The notes: a model not told the origin generated them from the sequence alone. Counted from the first letter of the stretch, positions 1 to 9,351 are shown. The stretch is DNA of 64,000 bases from an uncultured Lachnospiraceae bacterium (GCA_910584585.1 CAJUBP010000016.1:8141-72140); one strand, 5' to 3'. Numbers and translations are program-made.

Positions 1-684
1 CTGCAATATGGATATTACGAAGGCTGGGAAATCATTATGACCAGTTTTGAACTGCTGATGTTCGCCCTGTTGGCTGTCTGCATTGTGATAGCGCCTGTCT
101 TTTCCGGTGAATACCAGGCCGGCACGGACGCCGTCATCCTGTCTGGCAAATATGGCAAGACCAAACTTGTAACGGCAAAAATAATATCATCTATGCTGTT
201 TGGCGTCCTTGCATTTACGCTGCATGTTATCGTTGCTTTCGGTCTGCCCCTTGCGGCTTTCGGGGCAGATGGCTGGAACTTGCCTTTACAGACTGCAGGC
301 CTTACAATCCCTTACCCATTCACCTTCCTTCAGGCGACTCTAATTAACCTGGGCGTTATTTATCTGGTACTGCTTGCCATGATTGGCTTGACGCTGCTGT
401 TATCTGCTAAAATGAAAAGCCCTTACCTTGTGCTGATCGTACTTGTGCCCGTGCTTTTTATCCCGCTGTTCCTCTCTCCCAATGGGACGGCCGGAGCATA
501 CAACCTGACTCTGTTTCTGCTGCCGTACCGTTCTGTTATGCCGGAAATCGGTAAATATGTTTCCTACCAGATCGGCGGGCTGGTTCTTGACGCCCTTTCC
601 ATGCGGGCCATTCTGTATGCCGTCCTGACGGCGGTTATGCTGCCCCTTGCAAGACTGGGTTTTCAGAAGCACCAGGTTGCGTGA
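1..684 (+). CDS. ABC-2 type transporter permease, 5' end cut by window
   Basis: This is the C-terminal part of a multi-spanning ABC transporter permease. The reading frame is open from base 1 and its first visible Met is at 37, so the true start lies outside the window. The visible part has about five hydrophobic segments, and the stretch SGEYQAGTDAVILSGKYGKTK is typical of ABC-2 permeases, where an export subunit follows an ATPase gene. The substrate cannot be told; relatives export peptides or antibiotics such as bacitracin or lantibiotics. A hairpin follows the gene. No downstream partner is co-oriented, so this is probably the last gene of its operon. The family call is fairly secure, the substrate unknown. 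Confidence 0.75.
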   Translation: MQYGYYEGWEIIMTSFELLMFALLAVCIVIAPVFSGEYQAGTDAVILSGKYGKTKLVTAKIISSMLFGVLAFTLHVIVAFGLPLAAFGADGWNLPLQTAGLTIPYPFTFLQATLINLGVIYLVLLAMIGLTLLLSAKMKSPYLVLIVLVPVLFIPLFLSPNGTAGAYNLTLFLLPYRSVMPEIGKYVSYQIGGLVLDALSMRAILYAVLTAVMLPLARLGFQKHQVA

Positions 685-756
685 AGTGCGGATAGGAAGA
701 GAAAAAGGCTGTCCTTTCCGGCGGCGTCAATGATGCAGGAAACGGCAGAATATCGA

Positions 757-803
757 ACAGGATGCCCAGTCTGCATGACAAAGGGGCATCCTGTCTTTCT
801 ATT
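757..803 (+). terminator. hairpin after ABC permease gene
   Basis: An 11-bp perfect inverted repeat (ACAGGATGCCC / GGGCATCCTGT, arms 757-767 and 784-794) with a 16-nt loop is followed by the pyrimidine-rich CTTTCTATTT. It probably ends the ABC operon. It lies just beyond the 3' end of the convergent cbiK gene, so it may act in both directions. The U-tract is weak. Confidence 0.55.
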
Positions 804-839
804 TAGTGACTTTCGCTTCCAAAAGATAAAAAGTCCGCG

Positions 840-1625
840 CTAATTTTCCAGAGCCTTCTTCAAATGCTCCAGGTAAATATCCTGAATCCCTTCATATTCA
901 CCCAGCCCCTTTAAATGGCATTCCACCTCGTATCCTGCAGCTTCAAACTGGGATTTCCAGGAATCTTCCTGTTCCCCGGCCATATCGTGATTGGCGTGAT
1001 CTCCCGCCACCAACATGAAAGGCGCAAGATGAACTTTCTTTGCATTGGTTCTCGCCACCTGACGGATTAAAGCCTGAAGGTCAGGATAAGCCTCCACCGT
1101 GCCCATAAAGAAATTGGGGCAGTCCATATCCTTCAGCATATAATCCAAAGCGGCATATACGCAGTTGGCGTGATGGGCGGTGCCATGCCCCATATATACC
1201 AAAGCTTCATCCGCAGGAAGCCGGGAGAATTCCCGAAGCACTGCCCCAAGCACCGCCTGTTGATCTTCGGTGCTGGAAAGCAATGGAGCGCCGAAACGGA
1301 TACTGACATTTGGCGCTGCGCGTTTCTCAACAAGCTCTTCCATGGCCTCATTTTCAATTCCGTTAATAAAATGAGTAGGCTGCACAATCAGCTGCGTAAC
1401 GCCATCTGAGAGAATCTGAGCCATGGCTTCCTCAATTGTTGGAATGACAATATGATTCCGTTCTTTCAGAATCCTGAGAATCACTTTGCTGCTCCATGCC
1501 TGGTAAATTTCATAATCCGGAAACGCTTCTCTCGTCCTTTCCAATATTCTGTCAATGGTTTTTTCCTTGCTTTCAAGATAACTGGTGCCGAAGCTAACCA
1601 GAAGAATCGCCTGTTTTTGCTCCAT
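840..1625 (-). CDS. cbiK: Sirohydrochlorin cobaltochelatase (anaerobic type)
   Basis: A 261-aa CbiK-family chelatase, which inserts Co2+ into sirohydrochlorin early in anaerobic cobalamin synthesis, in the cytoplasm. Family metal ligands and catalytic residues are visible: GHGTAHHAN (His147), the Glu178 region (TVEAYPD) and GDHANHDMAG (His210), spaced as in Salmonella CbiK (His145, Glu175, His207). The length is normal. Start: AGAGG lies 8 nt before the ATG. A TATAAT-like -10 reads on the minus strand at 1683-1678, with a poor -35. No other cbi/cob gene and no cobalamin riboswitch is nearby, so it stands alone here. Some CbiK homologues serve sirohaem or other tetrapyrroles, so cobalt is inferred from the family. 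Confidence 0.9.
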   Translation of the reverse strand: MEQKQAILLVSFGTSYLESKEKTIDRILERTREAFPDYEIYQAWSSKVILRILKERNHIVIPTIEEAMAQILSDGVTQLIVQPTHFINGIENEAMEELVEKRAAPNVSIRFGAPLLSSTEDQQAVLGAVLREFSRLPADEALVYMGHGTAHHANCVYAALDYMLKDMDCPNFFMGTVEAYPDLQALIRQVARTNAKKVHLAPFMLVAGDHANHDMAGEQEDSWKSQFEAAGYEVECHLKGLGEYEGIQDIYLEHLKKALEN

Positions 1626-1890
1626 ATGTATGTCCTCTCCAGTAAAAATTTAAATGAAATCAATGCTCCCGTTTCTTATTATAACAGAAATAATGCCGTT
1701 GTACACTGTTTTATGATTCGGAGACGGAAATTATATATGGTTGTTACTTACGGCAATCCATGTTAAACTATTAAAAGAAGTTTTTTATAAACAATGTTAA
1801 CCTGAGCACAACAGCCCTTGTTACCGCAATACACAGGCAATGCCGCCCCCCCTTTCGGAAGCAGAAAAATAAGTGAGTAGGCTGAGATGA

Positions 1891-2095
1891 ATTGCGATAC
1901 ACAGGCAATGCCGGGGCGCCCTTCCTCAAAGCAAACAGTTCACGGGCGCTTTTCGTGGAGGCGAAATCCACTGCTTACGGAAACTTAGGAAGGAAGGCTC
2001 TCCTGACTTCCTTAGTTGAAGTTAGCAGTTAGTTCGCCGGAACCTTGCCCGGTTTGTGTGAGGAAGGGCGCCCCGGCATTGCCGTCCGCATCCAA
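1891..2095. repeat. Long hairpin element, copy A of a dispersed family
   Basis: The 514-bp gap between cbiK and the LytTR gene holds a 25-bp perfect inverted repeat (arms 1904-1928 and 2059-2083) around a 130-nt loop. The left flank reads GCGATACACAGG, the right flank CCGTCCGCATCCAA. Another left-end-like piece (CAATACACAGGCAATGCC) starts at about 1828. The same termini recur at 10965-11056 and, as single ends, at 17104 and 31296. Short open frames across the element are accidents of the repeat. No promoter for the downstream gene could be assigned. Confidence 0.8.
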
Positions 2096-2139
2096 TACAC
2101 CCCTCCCCATTTTTCAGCATTCAGATAGGAAGAACCAAA

Positions 2140-2850
2140 ATGTATCACATAGCAATCGTAGAAGACGAACCCTCCTGTTCCAGACAGCTTGCAAATTATC
2201 TGGAACAATACCAAAACGAAAAAAACACCCAATTCAAAATATCCGCCTTTTCAAGCGGAACAGAACTGCTGGCCGGCTACCGGCCAGTCTACGACCTGAT
2301 TCTTTTAGACATTGAGATGCCTGGAATCAACGGAATGGACACAGCAGTAAAAATCCGGGAGACAGACGACGAGGTTGCACTAATGTTTATCACCAACCTG
2401 GCCGGCTACGCCATCCGGGGCTATGAAGTGGAAGCGCTGGATTTTGTGACAAAGCCGGTAAGCTATTACCAGTTTTCCATGCGGCTGTCAAGGTGCCTGC
2501 GGCGCATCGGCAAAAGAGAATCACGGGAAATCCTGCTTTCCTGCCCGGACGGCATTAAGAAGCTGGATATCTCGCAGATTTATTATGTGGAAGTCCAGAA
2601 CCGCATTCTTCATTATTATACATCCGAGGGAGAATATTCCCTTCGGGGGACCATCCAGAGCCTGGAGGAATTATTGCCCAAAGCGTCCTTTGTAAAATGC
2701 AACCGCTGGTACATTGTGAACTTAAAACATGTATCTGAGGTAAAAAAGAATACGGTAGTGGTGGGCGGGCATGAGCTGGAAATCAGCAGGCGCAGCCGGG
2801 CCGCCTTTCTACAGTCTCTGGCAGAATATGTGGGAGGAATACGCGGATGA
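2140..2850 (+). CDS. LytTR-family response regulator (AgrA-like)
   Basis: A 236-aa cytoplasmic transcription regulator. Residues 1-120 form a receiver domain (acidic VEDEP, phospho-acceptor Asp57 in LLDIEMPG, conserved Lys in VTKPV). Residues 135-236 form a LytTR DNA-binding domain (CPDGIKKLDISQIYYVE, KCNRWYIVNL). Family members bind paired 9-bp direct repeats about 21 bp apart. The kinase gene begins inside the stop codon (ATGA overlap), so the two are translationally coupled and form one system. A direct repeat with that period sits upstream of the next gene (4194-4224), making the glycoside hydrolase operon the likely target. No autoinducer peptide gene is visible. Confidence 0.9.
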   Translation: MYHIAIVEDEPSCSRQLANYLEQYQNEKNTQFKISAFSSGTELLAGYRPVYDLILLDIEMPGINGMDTAVKIRETDDEVALMFITNLAGYAIRGYEVEALDFVTKPVSYYQFSMRLSRCLRRIGKRESREILLSCPDGIKKLDISQIYYVEVQNRILHYYTSEGEYSLRGTIQSLEELLPKASFVKCNRWYIVNLKHVSEVKKNTVVVGGHELEISRRSRAAFLQSLAEYVGGIRG

Positions 2851-4124
2851 ATTTGGTGAGCCAGTGGATTAGCGCTCTTGCATTTTTGCCCAGCGCCCTT
2901 GTTTATGTCTATACCCTTCAGCGCAGAGTGGAGAACAGAAAACGCACGGTGGCAGGAATTATATTGTTCCTGGTTCTTTGCGGTGCAGTAGGCGGAATCT
3001 GGGCGGAGAGTTTAGAGAAGTTTGATGTCCTTATAAAAATACTGGGATTTCTGTTTCTTGCGGGCCTGCTCCATCAGGGAATCCGGCTGACCTGGAATGC
3101 CTCGATCTATTATGGAATCTGGGCCTTTCTGACCTGGCAGATCCTAAGCGAGGTCTGGAAGATTTCCAGCCGGCTCTTTGGCTCCTTCCAAACAGGGAAG
3201 CCCTGGCACGACTGGGCAATGGGGATTTTTATTTACCTGGCGGGGGATATCCTGTCCGCGCTGACAATCGGGAAAAATATGCCGGACGGCGGGGAGAAGA
3301 AAATCGGCCCCCGGCAGCTTACCCTTGCTGTTTCTGACTTTATTGTGCTGCAGATACTGGCTGTGATGTTTGATTCTATGGAAATCGACCCCAACGATTT
3401 GCGGTGGCTTATTCTCTATATGGCGCAGCTGCTGCTTACCATAACGCTGTATCTTCAGAATGAACTGTTCAAGAAGAGCGAAATGCGAAAAGAAATCGAG
3501 CTGATGAACCTGCTGCGGAAAAAAGAACGGGAGCAATACCATCTTTCGAAAGAGACCATTACGTTAATCAACCAGAAAGCCCATGATTTGAAGCACCAGA
3601 TCCGCGCTCTTCGGGAGATGCCAAAAGAACAGGCAGGCAAATATCTGGATGAAATGGAGGAGTCCGTATCTCTCTATGAAGCCATGGTACAGACAGGCAA
3701 TGAGACGCTGGATATTATTTTGACGGAGAAAAGCCTGTTCTGCCGGGAACAGGGCATAACCCTCTCCTGTGTGGCGGACGGGAGCTGCCTGGATTTTATA
3801 GATACCGTAGATTTGTATACCATTCTGGGAAATGCCATTGACAATGCCATCGAGGCAGCGGTGAAATTGGAAGAGCGGGAAAAGAGGCAGATTGACCTGA
3901 TGATTTACCGGAGGAAAAAACTTCTGACCATCCAGATTATCAATCCGCTGGAAGCCCCCTTGGTGTACGAAGAGGGAGTGCCGGTGACCACCAAAAAAGA
4001 CAGGGAATATCATGGATTCGGGTTAAAAAGCATCAAACATACGCTGAAAAGGTATGACGGGGCGCTGAACATTGAGGAAGCGGACGGGTGCTTTTTTGTT
4101 ACCATGGTCATTCCCATTTCCTGA
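2847..4124 (+). CDS. GHKL sensor histidine kinase (AgrC-like)
   Basis: A 425-aa membrane kinase. The first about 205 residues carry six or so hydrophobic helices, as in AgrC-type peptide sensors. A coiled linker rich in Lys/Glu leads to the dimerisation region with the presumed phospho-His in KAHDLKHQIRALREMP (around residue 248). The C-terminal GHKL ATPase has an N-box (LGNAIDNAIEAA) and a G-box (GFGLKSIK). It overlaps the LytTR regulator by 4 nt and is its obvious partner. The signal is unknown. Membrane-sensor GHKL/LytTR pairs often sense peptides, but here the neighbours are sugar genes, so a glycan or cell-surface cue is also possible. Confidence 0.88.
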   Translation: MNLVSQWISALAFLPSALVYVYTLQRRVENRKRTVAGIILFLVLCGAVGGIWAESLEKFDVLIKILGFLFLAGLLHQGIRLTWNASIYYGIWAFLTWQILSEVWKISSRLFGSFQTGKPWHDWAMGIFIYLAGDILSALTIGKNMPDGGEKKIGPRQLTLAVSDFIVLQILAVMFDSMEIDPNDLRWLILYMAQLLLTITLYLQNELFKKSEMRKEIELMNLLRKKEREQYHLSKETITLINQKAHDLKHQIRALREMPKEQAGKYLDEMEESVSLYEAMVQTGNETLDIILTEKSLFCREQGITLSCVADGSCLDFIDTVDLYTILGNAIDNAIEAAVKLEEREKRQIDLMIYRRKKLLTIQIINPLEAPLVYEEGVPVTTKKDREYHGFGLKSIKHTLKRYDGALNIEEADGCFFVTMVIPIS

Positions 4125-4193
4125 AAAAGGAAAAATTGTAAGTTGTGCACAAATTCACATAAAATATGCCAAAAAGTTAATGCAGTTTGCCAC

Positions 4194-4224
4194 ATAGGAC
4201 ACATAAACTACCGCTTAGGACATA
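4194..4224 (+). promoter_or_regulatory. Candidate LytTR binding site (21-bp period direct repeat)
   Basis: TAGGACA occurs at 4195-4201 and again at 4216-4222, exactly 21 bp apart (CATAGGACA and CTTAGGACA). LytTR regulators bind direct repeats with a two-turn period. The repeats would lie at about -70 and -47 relative to a start directed by the TATAAT at 4253-4258, a usual activator position. The repeat is seen; the assignment is inference. Confidence 0.45.
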
Positions 4225-4239
4225 GCGCTAGAAATAAAA

Positions 4240-4280
4240 AAAGGAATTTTGCTATAATAATTTTATTGCAAAATTCCTTT
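4240..4280 (+). promoter_or_regulatory. -10 element inside a 13-bp inverted repeat
   Basis: Perfect arms AAAGGAATTTTGC (4240-4252) and GCAAAATTCCTTT (4268-4280) enclose a 15-nt loop that starts with TATAAT (4253-4258). No TTGACA-like -35 lies 17 bp upstream, which fits an activator-dependent promoter. The hairpin could also end the LytTR/kinase transcript. It lies in the 188-bp gap before the GH2 gene. Confidence 0.5.
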
Positions 4281-4312
4281 TGCTGTAAGAGATTTGAAAG
4301 GAGGGAGTAACT

Positions 4313-6286
4313 ATGGCGGAAAGAAGAATTATCGGGCTTATGGACGGCTGGACGTTTACCGGGCCAAAGGGAACCAGGCAGCAGGTAAATCTGCCCCATA
4401 CCTGGAACGCCCAGGACGGCCAGGACGGCGGAGACGATTATTTCCGGGGAACCTGCGTCTATGAAAAAGAGATTCCAATGCCGAAGTTTCAAGCCGGAGA
4501 GCGGGTGTATCTGCAGTTCCACGGCGTCAACGCCAGCGCCCATGTGCTGCTGAACGGAAAAAAAGTCTGCAGCCACCACAACGGATATTCCACATTCCGG
4601 GCGGACGTCACAAAGAAACTGAAAGAAAACAATCTGCTTCGGGTGGAGGTGGATAACAGCAAAAACGACAGGGTGTATCCCCAGGTGGCGGATTTTACAT
4701 TTTACGGCGGCATCTACCGGGAGGTGGAATTCCTGATTGTCTCGGAAAATCATTTCGATCTGGATTATTTCGGAGGGCCGGGAATTAAAATCAGCACAGA
4801 TGTGAAAGGAACCGACGGCATTGTAACAGTGCAGGCCTATGTAAAATGCGAATCTGCAAAATCACAGCAGAAGACCAGCGGGGAACCGGAAGAAAATCTG
4901 GAAGAAAACCTGACGGTAGAATTGACTCTGAAAGACGCGGAGGGCAATACCGTGGCTCAGTCGAAAGGCGCCGAAGCAGTGTTTCAAGTGGAGCAGGCTC
5001 ATCTGTGGAACGGCGTCAAAGATCCTTATCTGTATCAGGTAACTGCCACGCTGAAACGAGGGGAAGAGCTGCTGGATCAGATTACATCATCCTGCGGCAT
5101 ACGGACATTTTCTGTTGATCCCAATCGGGGATTTTTCTTAAACGGGGTATCCTATCCCCTGCGGGGCGTTTCCAGGCATCAGGACTGGAAGGGAATCGGA
5201 AACGCCATTTCCAGGGAACAGATGGAGCAGGATATGGAGCTGATCCGGGAGGTGGGAGCCAATACCATCCGCCTGGCCCATTACCAGCACAACCAGTATT
5301 TTTACGATCTCTGCGACCGGTACGGCATAGTGGTGTGGGCAGAAATTCCCTATATTTCCGCCCATATGCCGGAAGGAAATAAAAATACCTTTTTCCAGAT
5401 GAAAGAGTTGATTACGCAGAATTACAATCATCCCTGCATTGTAACCTGGGGGCTTTCCAACGAGATTACCATTTCCCGCAAGCACAGAAAGGATATGTTA
5501 GACAATCACAGGAAGCTTCAGCGGTATACAAAAAAACTGGACCCGAGCCGGCCCACCACCCTTGCCTGTTATGCCATGTGCCATCCTTTCCATCCGGTTT
5601 CCAAGATATCCGATCTTGTGGCCTGGAACTTGTATCTGGGATGGTATGTGCCAGGGCTGTTTCTAAATGATTTGTTCCTGAAATTTTATCACTGGAAATA
5701 CCCGAAACGGTGTCTTGGGTATTCCGAATACGGAGCGGAAGGAATGCCCAACCTTCACAGCGGGAAGCCCAGACGGGGAGACCAGACGGAGGAATATCAG
5801 GCCAAATATCATGAATATATGCTGGACTGCTTTGCAAGGCATCCTTTCCTCTGGTCTACCTATGTGTGGAATATGTTTGATTTTGCGGCGGACGCCAGGG
5901 ATCAGGGGGGCGAGCCGGGCATGAACCACAAAGGCTTAGTAACCTTTGACCGGAAAATCAAGAAAGACAGCTTTTACATTTACAAAGCCTGGTGGAGTGA
6001 GGAACCCTTTGTCCACCTCTGTGGGAAACGGTACGAATACCGGACGGAGGCTGTCACGGATGTGGCTGTTTACTCCAACCAGAAGGAAGTGTCGCTGTAT
6101 CTGAACGGAAAAAAGATTGGGGAACAGAAGGGCAGCCATGCCTTCCACTTCAAGGTGGAGCTGGAGCAGGAAAACCATCTGGTGGTTTGCTCCGGGGACT
6201 TAAAGGATGAGGCCGTTATTTACCGGACAGATACGCCCCGGCCAGAGTACAAGGTGAAAAAAGGCAAGAGCAAAAACTGGGTGTAA
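4313..6286 (+). CDS. Glycoside hydrolase family 2 (beta-galactosidase/glucuronidase type)
   Basis: A 657-aa GH2 enzyme without a signal peptide, so cytoplasmic. Order: jelly-roll sugar-binding domain (about 1-150, with LPHTWNAQDG), immunoglobulin-like domain (about 150-270), TIM barrel (about 275-570) and a short C-terminal beta domain. The acid/base is Glu384 in GLSNEI and the nucleophile Glu472 in GYSEYGAEG. Start: a strong AAGGAGGGAG precedes the ATG. It heads a three-gene glycan operon with a permuted GH3 and a GPH sugar symporter, suggesting that imported oligosaccharides are trimmed here. The length is at the lower end for beta-galactosidases and similar to glucuronidases and short GH2 enzymes. 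Substrate unassigned; control by the upstream LytTR system is likely. Confidence 0.88.
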   Translation: MAERRIIGLMDGWTFTGPKGTRQQVNLPHTWNAQDGQDGGDDYFRGTCVYEKEIPMPKFQAGERVYLQFHGVNASAHVLLNGKKVCSHHNGYSTFRADVTKKLKENNLLRVEVDNSKNDRVYPQVADFTFYGGIYREVEFLIVSENHFDLDYFGGPGIKISTDVKGTDGIVTVQAYVKCESAKSQQKTSGEPEENLEENLTVELTLKDAEGNTVAQSKGAEAVFQVEQAHLWNGVKDPYLYQVTATLKRGEELLDQITSSCGIRTFSVDPNRGFFLNGVSYPLRGVSRHQDWKGIGNAISREQMEQDMELIREVGANTIRLAHYQHNQYFYDLCDRYGIVVWAEIPYISAHMPEGNKNTFFQMKELITQNYNHPCIVTWGLSNEITISRKHRKDMLDNHRKLQRYTKKLDPSRPTTLACYAMCHPFHPVSKISDLVAWNLYLGWYVPGLFLNDLFLKFYHWKYPKRCLGYSEYGAEGMPNLHSGKPRRGDQTEEYQAKYHEYMLDCFARHPFLWSTYVWNMFDFAADARDQGGEPGMNHKGLVTFDRKIKKDSFYIYKAWWSEEPFVHLCGKRYEYRTEAVTDVAVYSNQKEVSLYLNGKKIGEQKGSHAFHFKVELEQENHLVVCSGDLKDEAVIYRTDTPRPEYKVKKGKSKNWV

Positions 6287-6349
6287 GTAAATAGATTTTT
6301 GCATGTAACAGGGCAGCTTGCCTGAACTGTTACTGGAATGGAGAAGACT

Positions 6350-9349
6350 ATGGAAGAGAAAAAAGAAATGAAAAAGAGAAAAAAAGAGTTTAAACGGGCC
6401 CGCCGCAAGGCCACCAGGCCATGGAAGTTCCTGACCTGGTTCAGCCTGCCGCTGGCAGTGATTTTGATTGCGGCCACAGCGATTACCAGCATATTCGACA
6501 ATTCCTTCTCAATTTTCGTGGGAGGGACTTTCAATCATCTGGACAACAGAGACGATGAGGCTGTCTATTTTGAATCAGATTTTGACTCCAAAGAAGAGAT
6601 GGTGCACTACGGCTTGCAGCTCTGCCAGCAGGTGGAAGCAGAGGGCGCAGCCCTTTTGATGAATGAAAATGAGGCTCTTCCCTTAGCGGAGGGAAGCAAG
6701 GTAAGCTGTTTTTCCAATTCTTCCACGAATTTGGTATACGGCGGCACAGGTTCTGGAAATATTGACGCTTCCACCGCCAATACCTTAAAGGGATCGCTGG
6801 AGAACTCCGGCTTTGAAGTGAACAAAACCCTCTGGGATTTCTATCTCAATGACGCTGCGGAATATGCCCGGAAAGTGGCCGGTATGGTAGCCACAGAAGG
6901 CGCTAAAGTATCAGAATGCCCCTGGGATAAGTATACGGACGCTGCCAAGAGCTCTGTGGCGGATTACGGCGACGCGGCAATCGTGACATTTTCCCGGGTG
7001 GGCGGCGAAGGAGCGGACCTGGACTATAAAGATGTGAATTACCTTGCCCTGGATGAAAATGAAAAAGAGATGATGGAAAACGTTGCTTCTATGAAGAAGG
7101 ACGGGACGATAAAGAAAATCATTGTATTGATTAATTCCGCCAATACCTTACAGGTGGATTTCCTGAAAAATAACGACTATGACGTGGACGCCTGCCTCTG
7201 GATCGGCGATGTGGGAATTTCAGGAATTGACGCAGTGGGAGAGATTCTGGCTGGGAAAGTAACTCCTTCCGGCAGGCTGGTGGATACCTATTGCTATAAT
7301 AATTTCTCCGCTCCGGCAATGGCTAATTTTACCCCTATCGTCTATGACGGATATGAGGAAGGGGTGATACCGGAAAATGCAAGCACGTATATGACCTATC
7401 AGGAAGGAATCTATGTGGGTTACAAGTATTATGAAACCCGGTACGAGGATTATGTGACAGGCAGCGGCAATCCGGGAGATTTTGCTTATTCTGACAATGT
7501 GGCTTATCCCTTTGGATACGGCTTAAGCTATACGGATTTTGCGTACAGTGATATGGACGTTGCATACAATCAGGAAACCGACCAGTTTGAAGTGTCGGTG
7601 ACCGTTACCAACACCGGAGATACTTATTCTGGAAAAGAGACCGTTCAGATTTATGTCCAGTCACCTTATACCGATTATGACAAAGAAAACGGCGTGGAAA
7701 AATCTTCCGTTGCTTTGTGCGGATTCGGAAAAACAGATGTGTTAGAGCCAGGCGCTTCCGAGACTCTTACCATCTATGTGGACCGCAGGGAGTTTGCTTC
7801 TTATGACGCGTACGGCGCAGGAACCTATATTTTGGATGAAGGGGATTATTATCTCACCGCCGCCAAAAACGCCCACAACGCAGTGAACAACATCCTGGCC
7901 GCAAAAGATTTTACAGCGGAAAGCACCGATGGGCGGATGGACGACGCAGGGGACAAAACCTTAACGTATCAGTGGAAAAATGATAAATTTGACGCAGAGA
8001 CTTACGCTGTTTCAGAAAACGGCACGGCCATTGCCAACCAGCTTTCTGATTCCGACATCAATCTCAGCGAAGATTTAGACGGAGCAAAGGTTACATATTT
8101 ATCCAGAAATGACTGGGAGGGCACCTTCCCCACAGAGCCATTAAAGCTGGCTCTGACAGAAAAACTTACTGCAAAGCTGCAGGACATCCAGTATGATGAA
8201 GCCGAGCATGAATTGGTGGATATGCCAGTTCTGAACGCAAAGAACGGATTAAAGCTGTACGATATGATCGGCCTGGATTATGACGATCCCAAGTGGGAGA
8301 AGCTGCTGGATCAGATGTCCTTTGATGAGATGGTTTCCCTGATCGGAGATTCCTTCCACTGGACTATGCCGGTAAAATCTATTGAAGCTCCGGCTACCCG
8401 CGATGAGAACGGCCCTCAGGGACTGACGGCTTCTCTTTTCAAAGCAGGGGATAACGAAGGAAAATCCGCGCTGACAGCAACGGCATTTACCTCGGAGGAC
8501 GTGATGGCAGCTACTTTCAATATGGAAATCATGTATGAAATCGGCAAAGTCATCGGCAATAACTGCCTGGAGGCGGATATTGCATGTCTCTACGGCCCGG
8601 GAAATAATATTCACAGAACCCCATACGGTGGGCGTAATTTTGAATATTACTCAGAAGACGCGTTTCTCTCAGGAGAAATGTCCAAGGAAGAGATACGCGC
8701 CATGGCGGATAAGGGCATTTTCGTGGTGATGAAGCATTTTGCCCTCAACGACTGCGAACAGGATCGAATCGGCCTGGGGGTATGGCTTAGCGAGCAGGCG
8801 GCAAGGGAGATTTATCTAAAAGCATTCCAGGCGCCGGTGGAAGAGTCCCAGGCAGGCCTGATGGTAGCTTATACCCGCTGGGGCGCAATCTGGTCCGGCG
8901 GAAATAAAGGCCTTATGAACAATATTCTCCGTGAGGAGTGGGGCAAGAAGGGCCTGATTATCACAGACAACGTGCTGACTACTTATGTAAATGGCCCAGA
9001 CGGCGTGATTGCAGGCGGCGTATCTACCTTTGACGCGATGCTTCCCCATGTGACAAACCAGCTTCCCAAGTATGAGAAAGATCCTGTGATGGTGACGGCG
9101 ATGCGCAATGCATGCCATCAGAATCTGTATTCCATTGCCAATTCCGCAGGAATGAACGGCGTAGGGCCGGAAACAAAAGTGAAAGTCAAGGATATCGCGA
9201 TTGTTACGTCTTTCCGCGCAGCGGCCATTTTCTTTACGGTATTATTCCTCTGGTCACTGGCGCTGTGGATTGGGAAAAAGCGTGAGTTTAAGAAGACAGA
9301 AGCTTATAAGAGTTATCAGGATTATAAGGCAAAGAATGCCGGAAAGTAA
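6350..9349 (+). CDS. Membrane-anchored GH3 glycosidase with permuted domain order
   Basis: About 999 aa. A basic N-terminus and one transmembrane helix (about 30-50) are followed by the GH3 alpha/beta sandwich (normally C-terminal), a fibronectin-III-like domain (about 400-510), and then the GH3 TIM barrel (about 640-930). The presumed nucleophile is Asp873 in GLIITDN, and NFEYYSEDAFLSGEM and MKHFALNDCEQDR are typical barrel motifs. A second transmembrane helix (about 955-975) and a basic tail end the protein. The swapped order is known in some ruminococcal and Butyrivibrio GH3 enzymes. Start: the ATG at 6350 has GGAGAAG before it; the ATG at 6338 has no ribosome site. The catalytic part probably lies outside the membrane and supplies sugars to the next gene's transporter. 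Confidence 0.85.
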   Translation: MEEKKEMKKRKKEFKRARRKATRPWKFLTWFSLPLAVILIAATAITSIFDNSFSIFVGGTFNHLDNRDDEAVYFESDFDSKEEMVHYGLQLCQQVEAEGAALLMNENEALPLAEGSKVSCFSNSSTNLVYGGTGSGNIDASTANTLKGSLENSGFEVNKTLWDFYLNDAAEYARKVAGMVATEGAKVSECPWDKYTDAAKSSVADYGDAAIVTFSRVGGEGADLDYKDVNYLALDENEKEMMENVASMKKDGTIKKIIVLINSANTLQVDFLKNNDYDVDACLWIGDVGISGIDAVGEILAGKVTPSGRLVDTYCYNNFSAPAMANFTPIVYDGYEEGVIPENASTYMTYQEGIYVGYKYYETRYEDYVTGSGNPGDFAYSDNVAYPFGYGLSYTDFAYSDMDVAYNQETDQFEVSVTVTNTGDTYSGKETVQIYVQSPYTDYDKENGVEKSSVALCGFGKTDVLEPGASETLTIYVDRREFASYDAYGAGTYILDEGDYYLTAAKNAHNAVNNILAAKDFTAESTDGRMDDAGDKTLTYQWKNDKFDAETYAVSENGTAIANQLSDSDINLSEDLDGAKVTYLSRNDWEGTFPTEPLKLALTEKLTAKLQDIQYDEAEHELVDMPVLNAKNGLKLYDMIGLDYDDPKWEKLLDQMSFDEMVSLIGDSFHWTMPVKSIEAPATRDENGPQGLTASLFKAGDNEGKSALTATAFTSEDVMAATFNMEIMYEIGKVIGNNCLEADIACLYGPGNNIHRTPYGGRNFEYYSEDAFLSGEMSKEEIRAMADKGIFVVMKHFALNDCEQDRIGLGVWLSEQAAREIYLKAFQAPVEESQAGLMVAYTRWGAIWSGGNKGLMNNILREEWGKKGLIITDNVLTTYVNGPDGVIAGGVSTFDAMLPHVTNQLPKYEKDPVMVTAMRNACHQNLYSIANSAGMNGVGPETKVKVKDIAIVTSFRAAAIFFTVLFLWSLALWIGKKREFKKTEAYKSYQDYKAKNAGK

Positions 9350-9351
9350 GG

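Noticed and set aside
1625..2140. Cobalamin riboswitch or other leader near cbiK
   Set aside because: No B12-box-like sequence was seen. The region is made up of the hairpin repeat and lies on the far side of cbiK's start in unsuitable position.
2016..2315. Plus- and minus-strand small ORFs (99 and 67 codons) in the copy A hairpin region
   Set aside because: They lie in the repeat element and run into the LytTR gene; composition is repeat-derived and no ribosome site is present.
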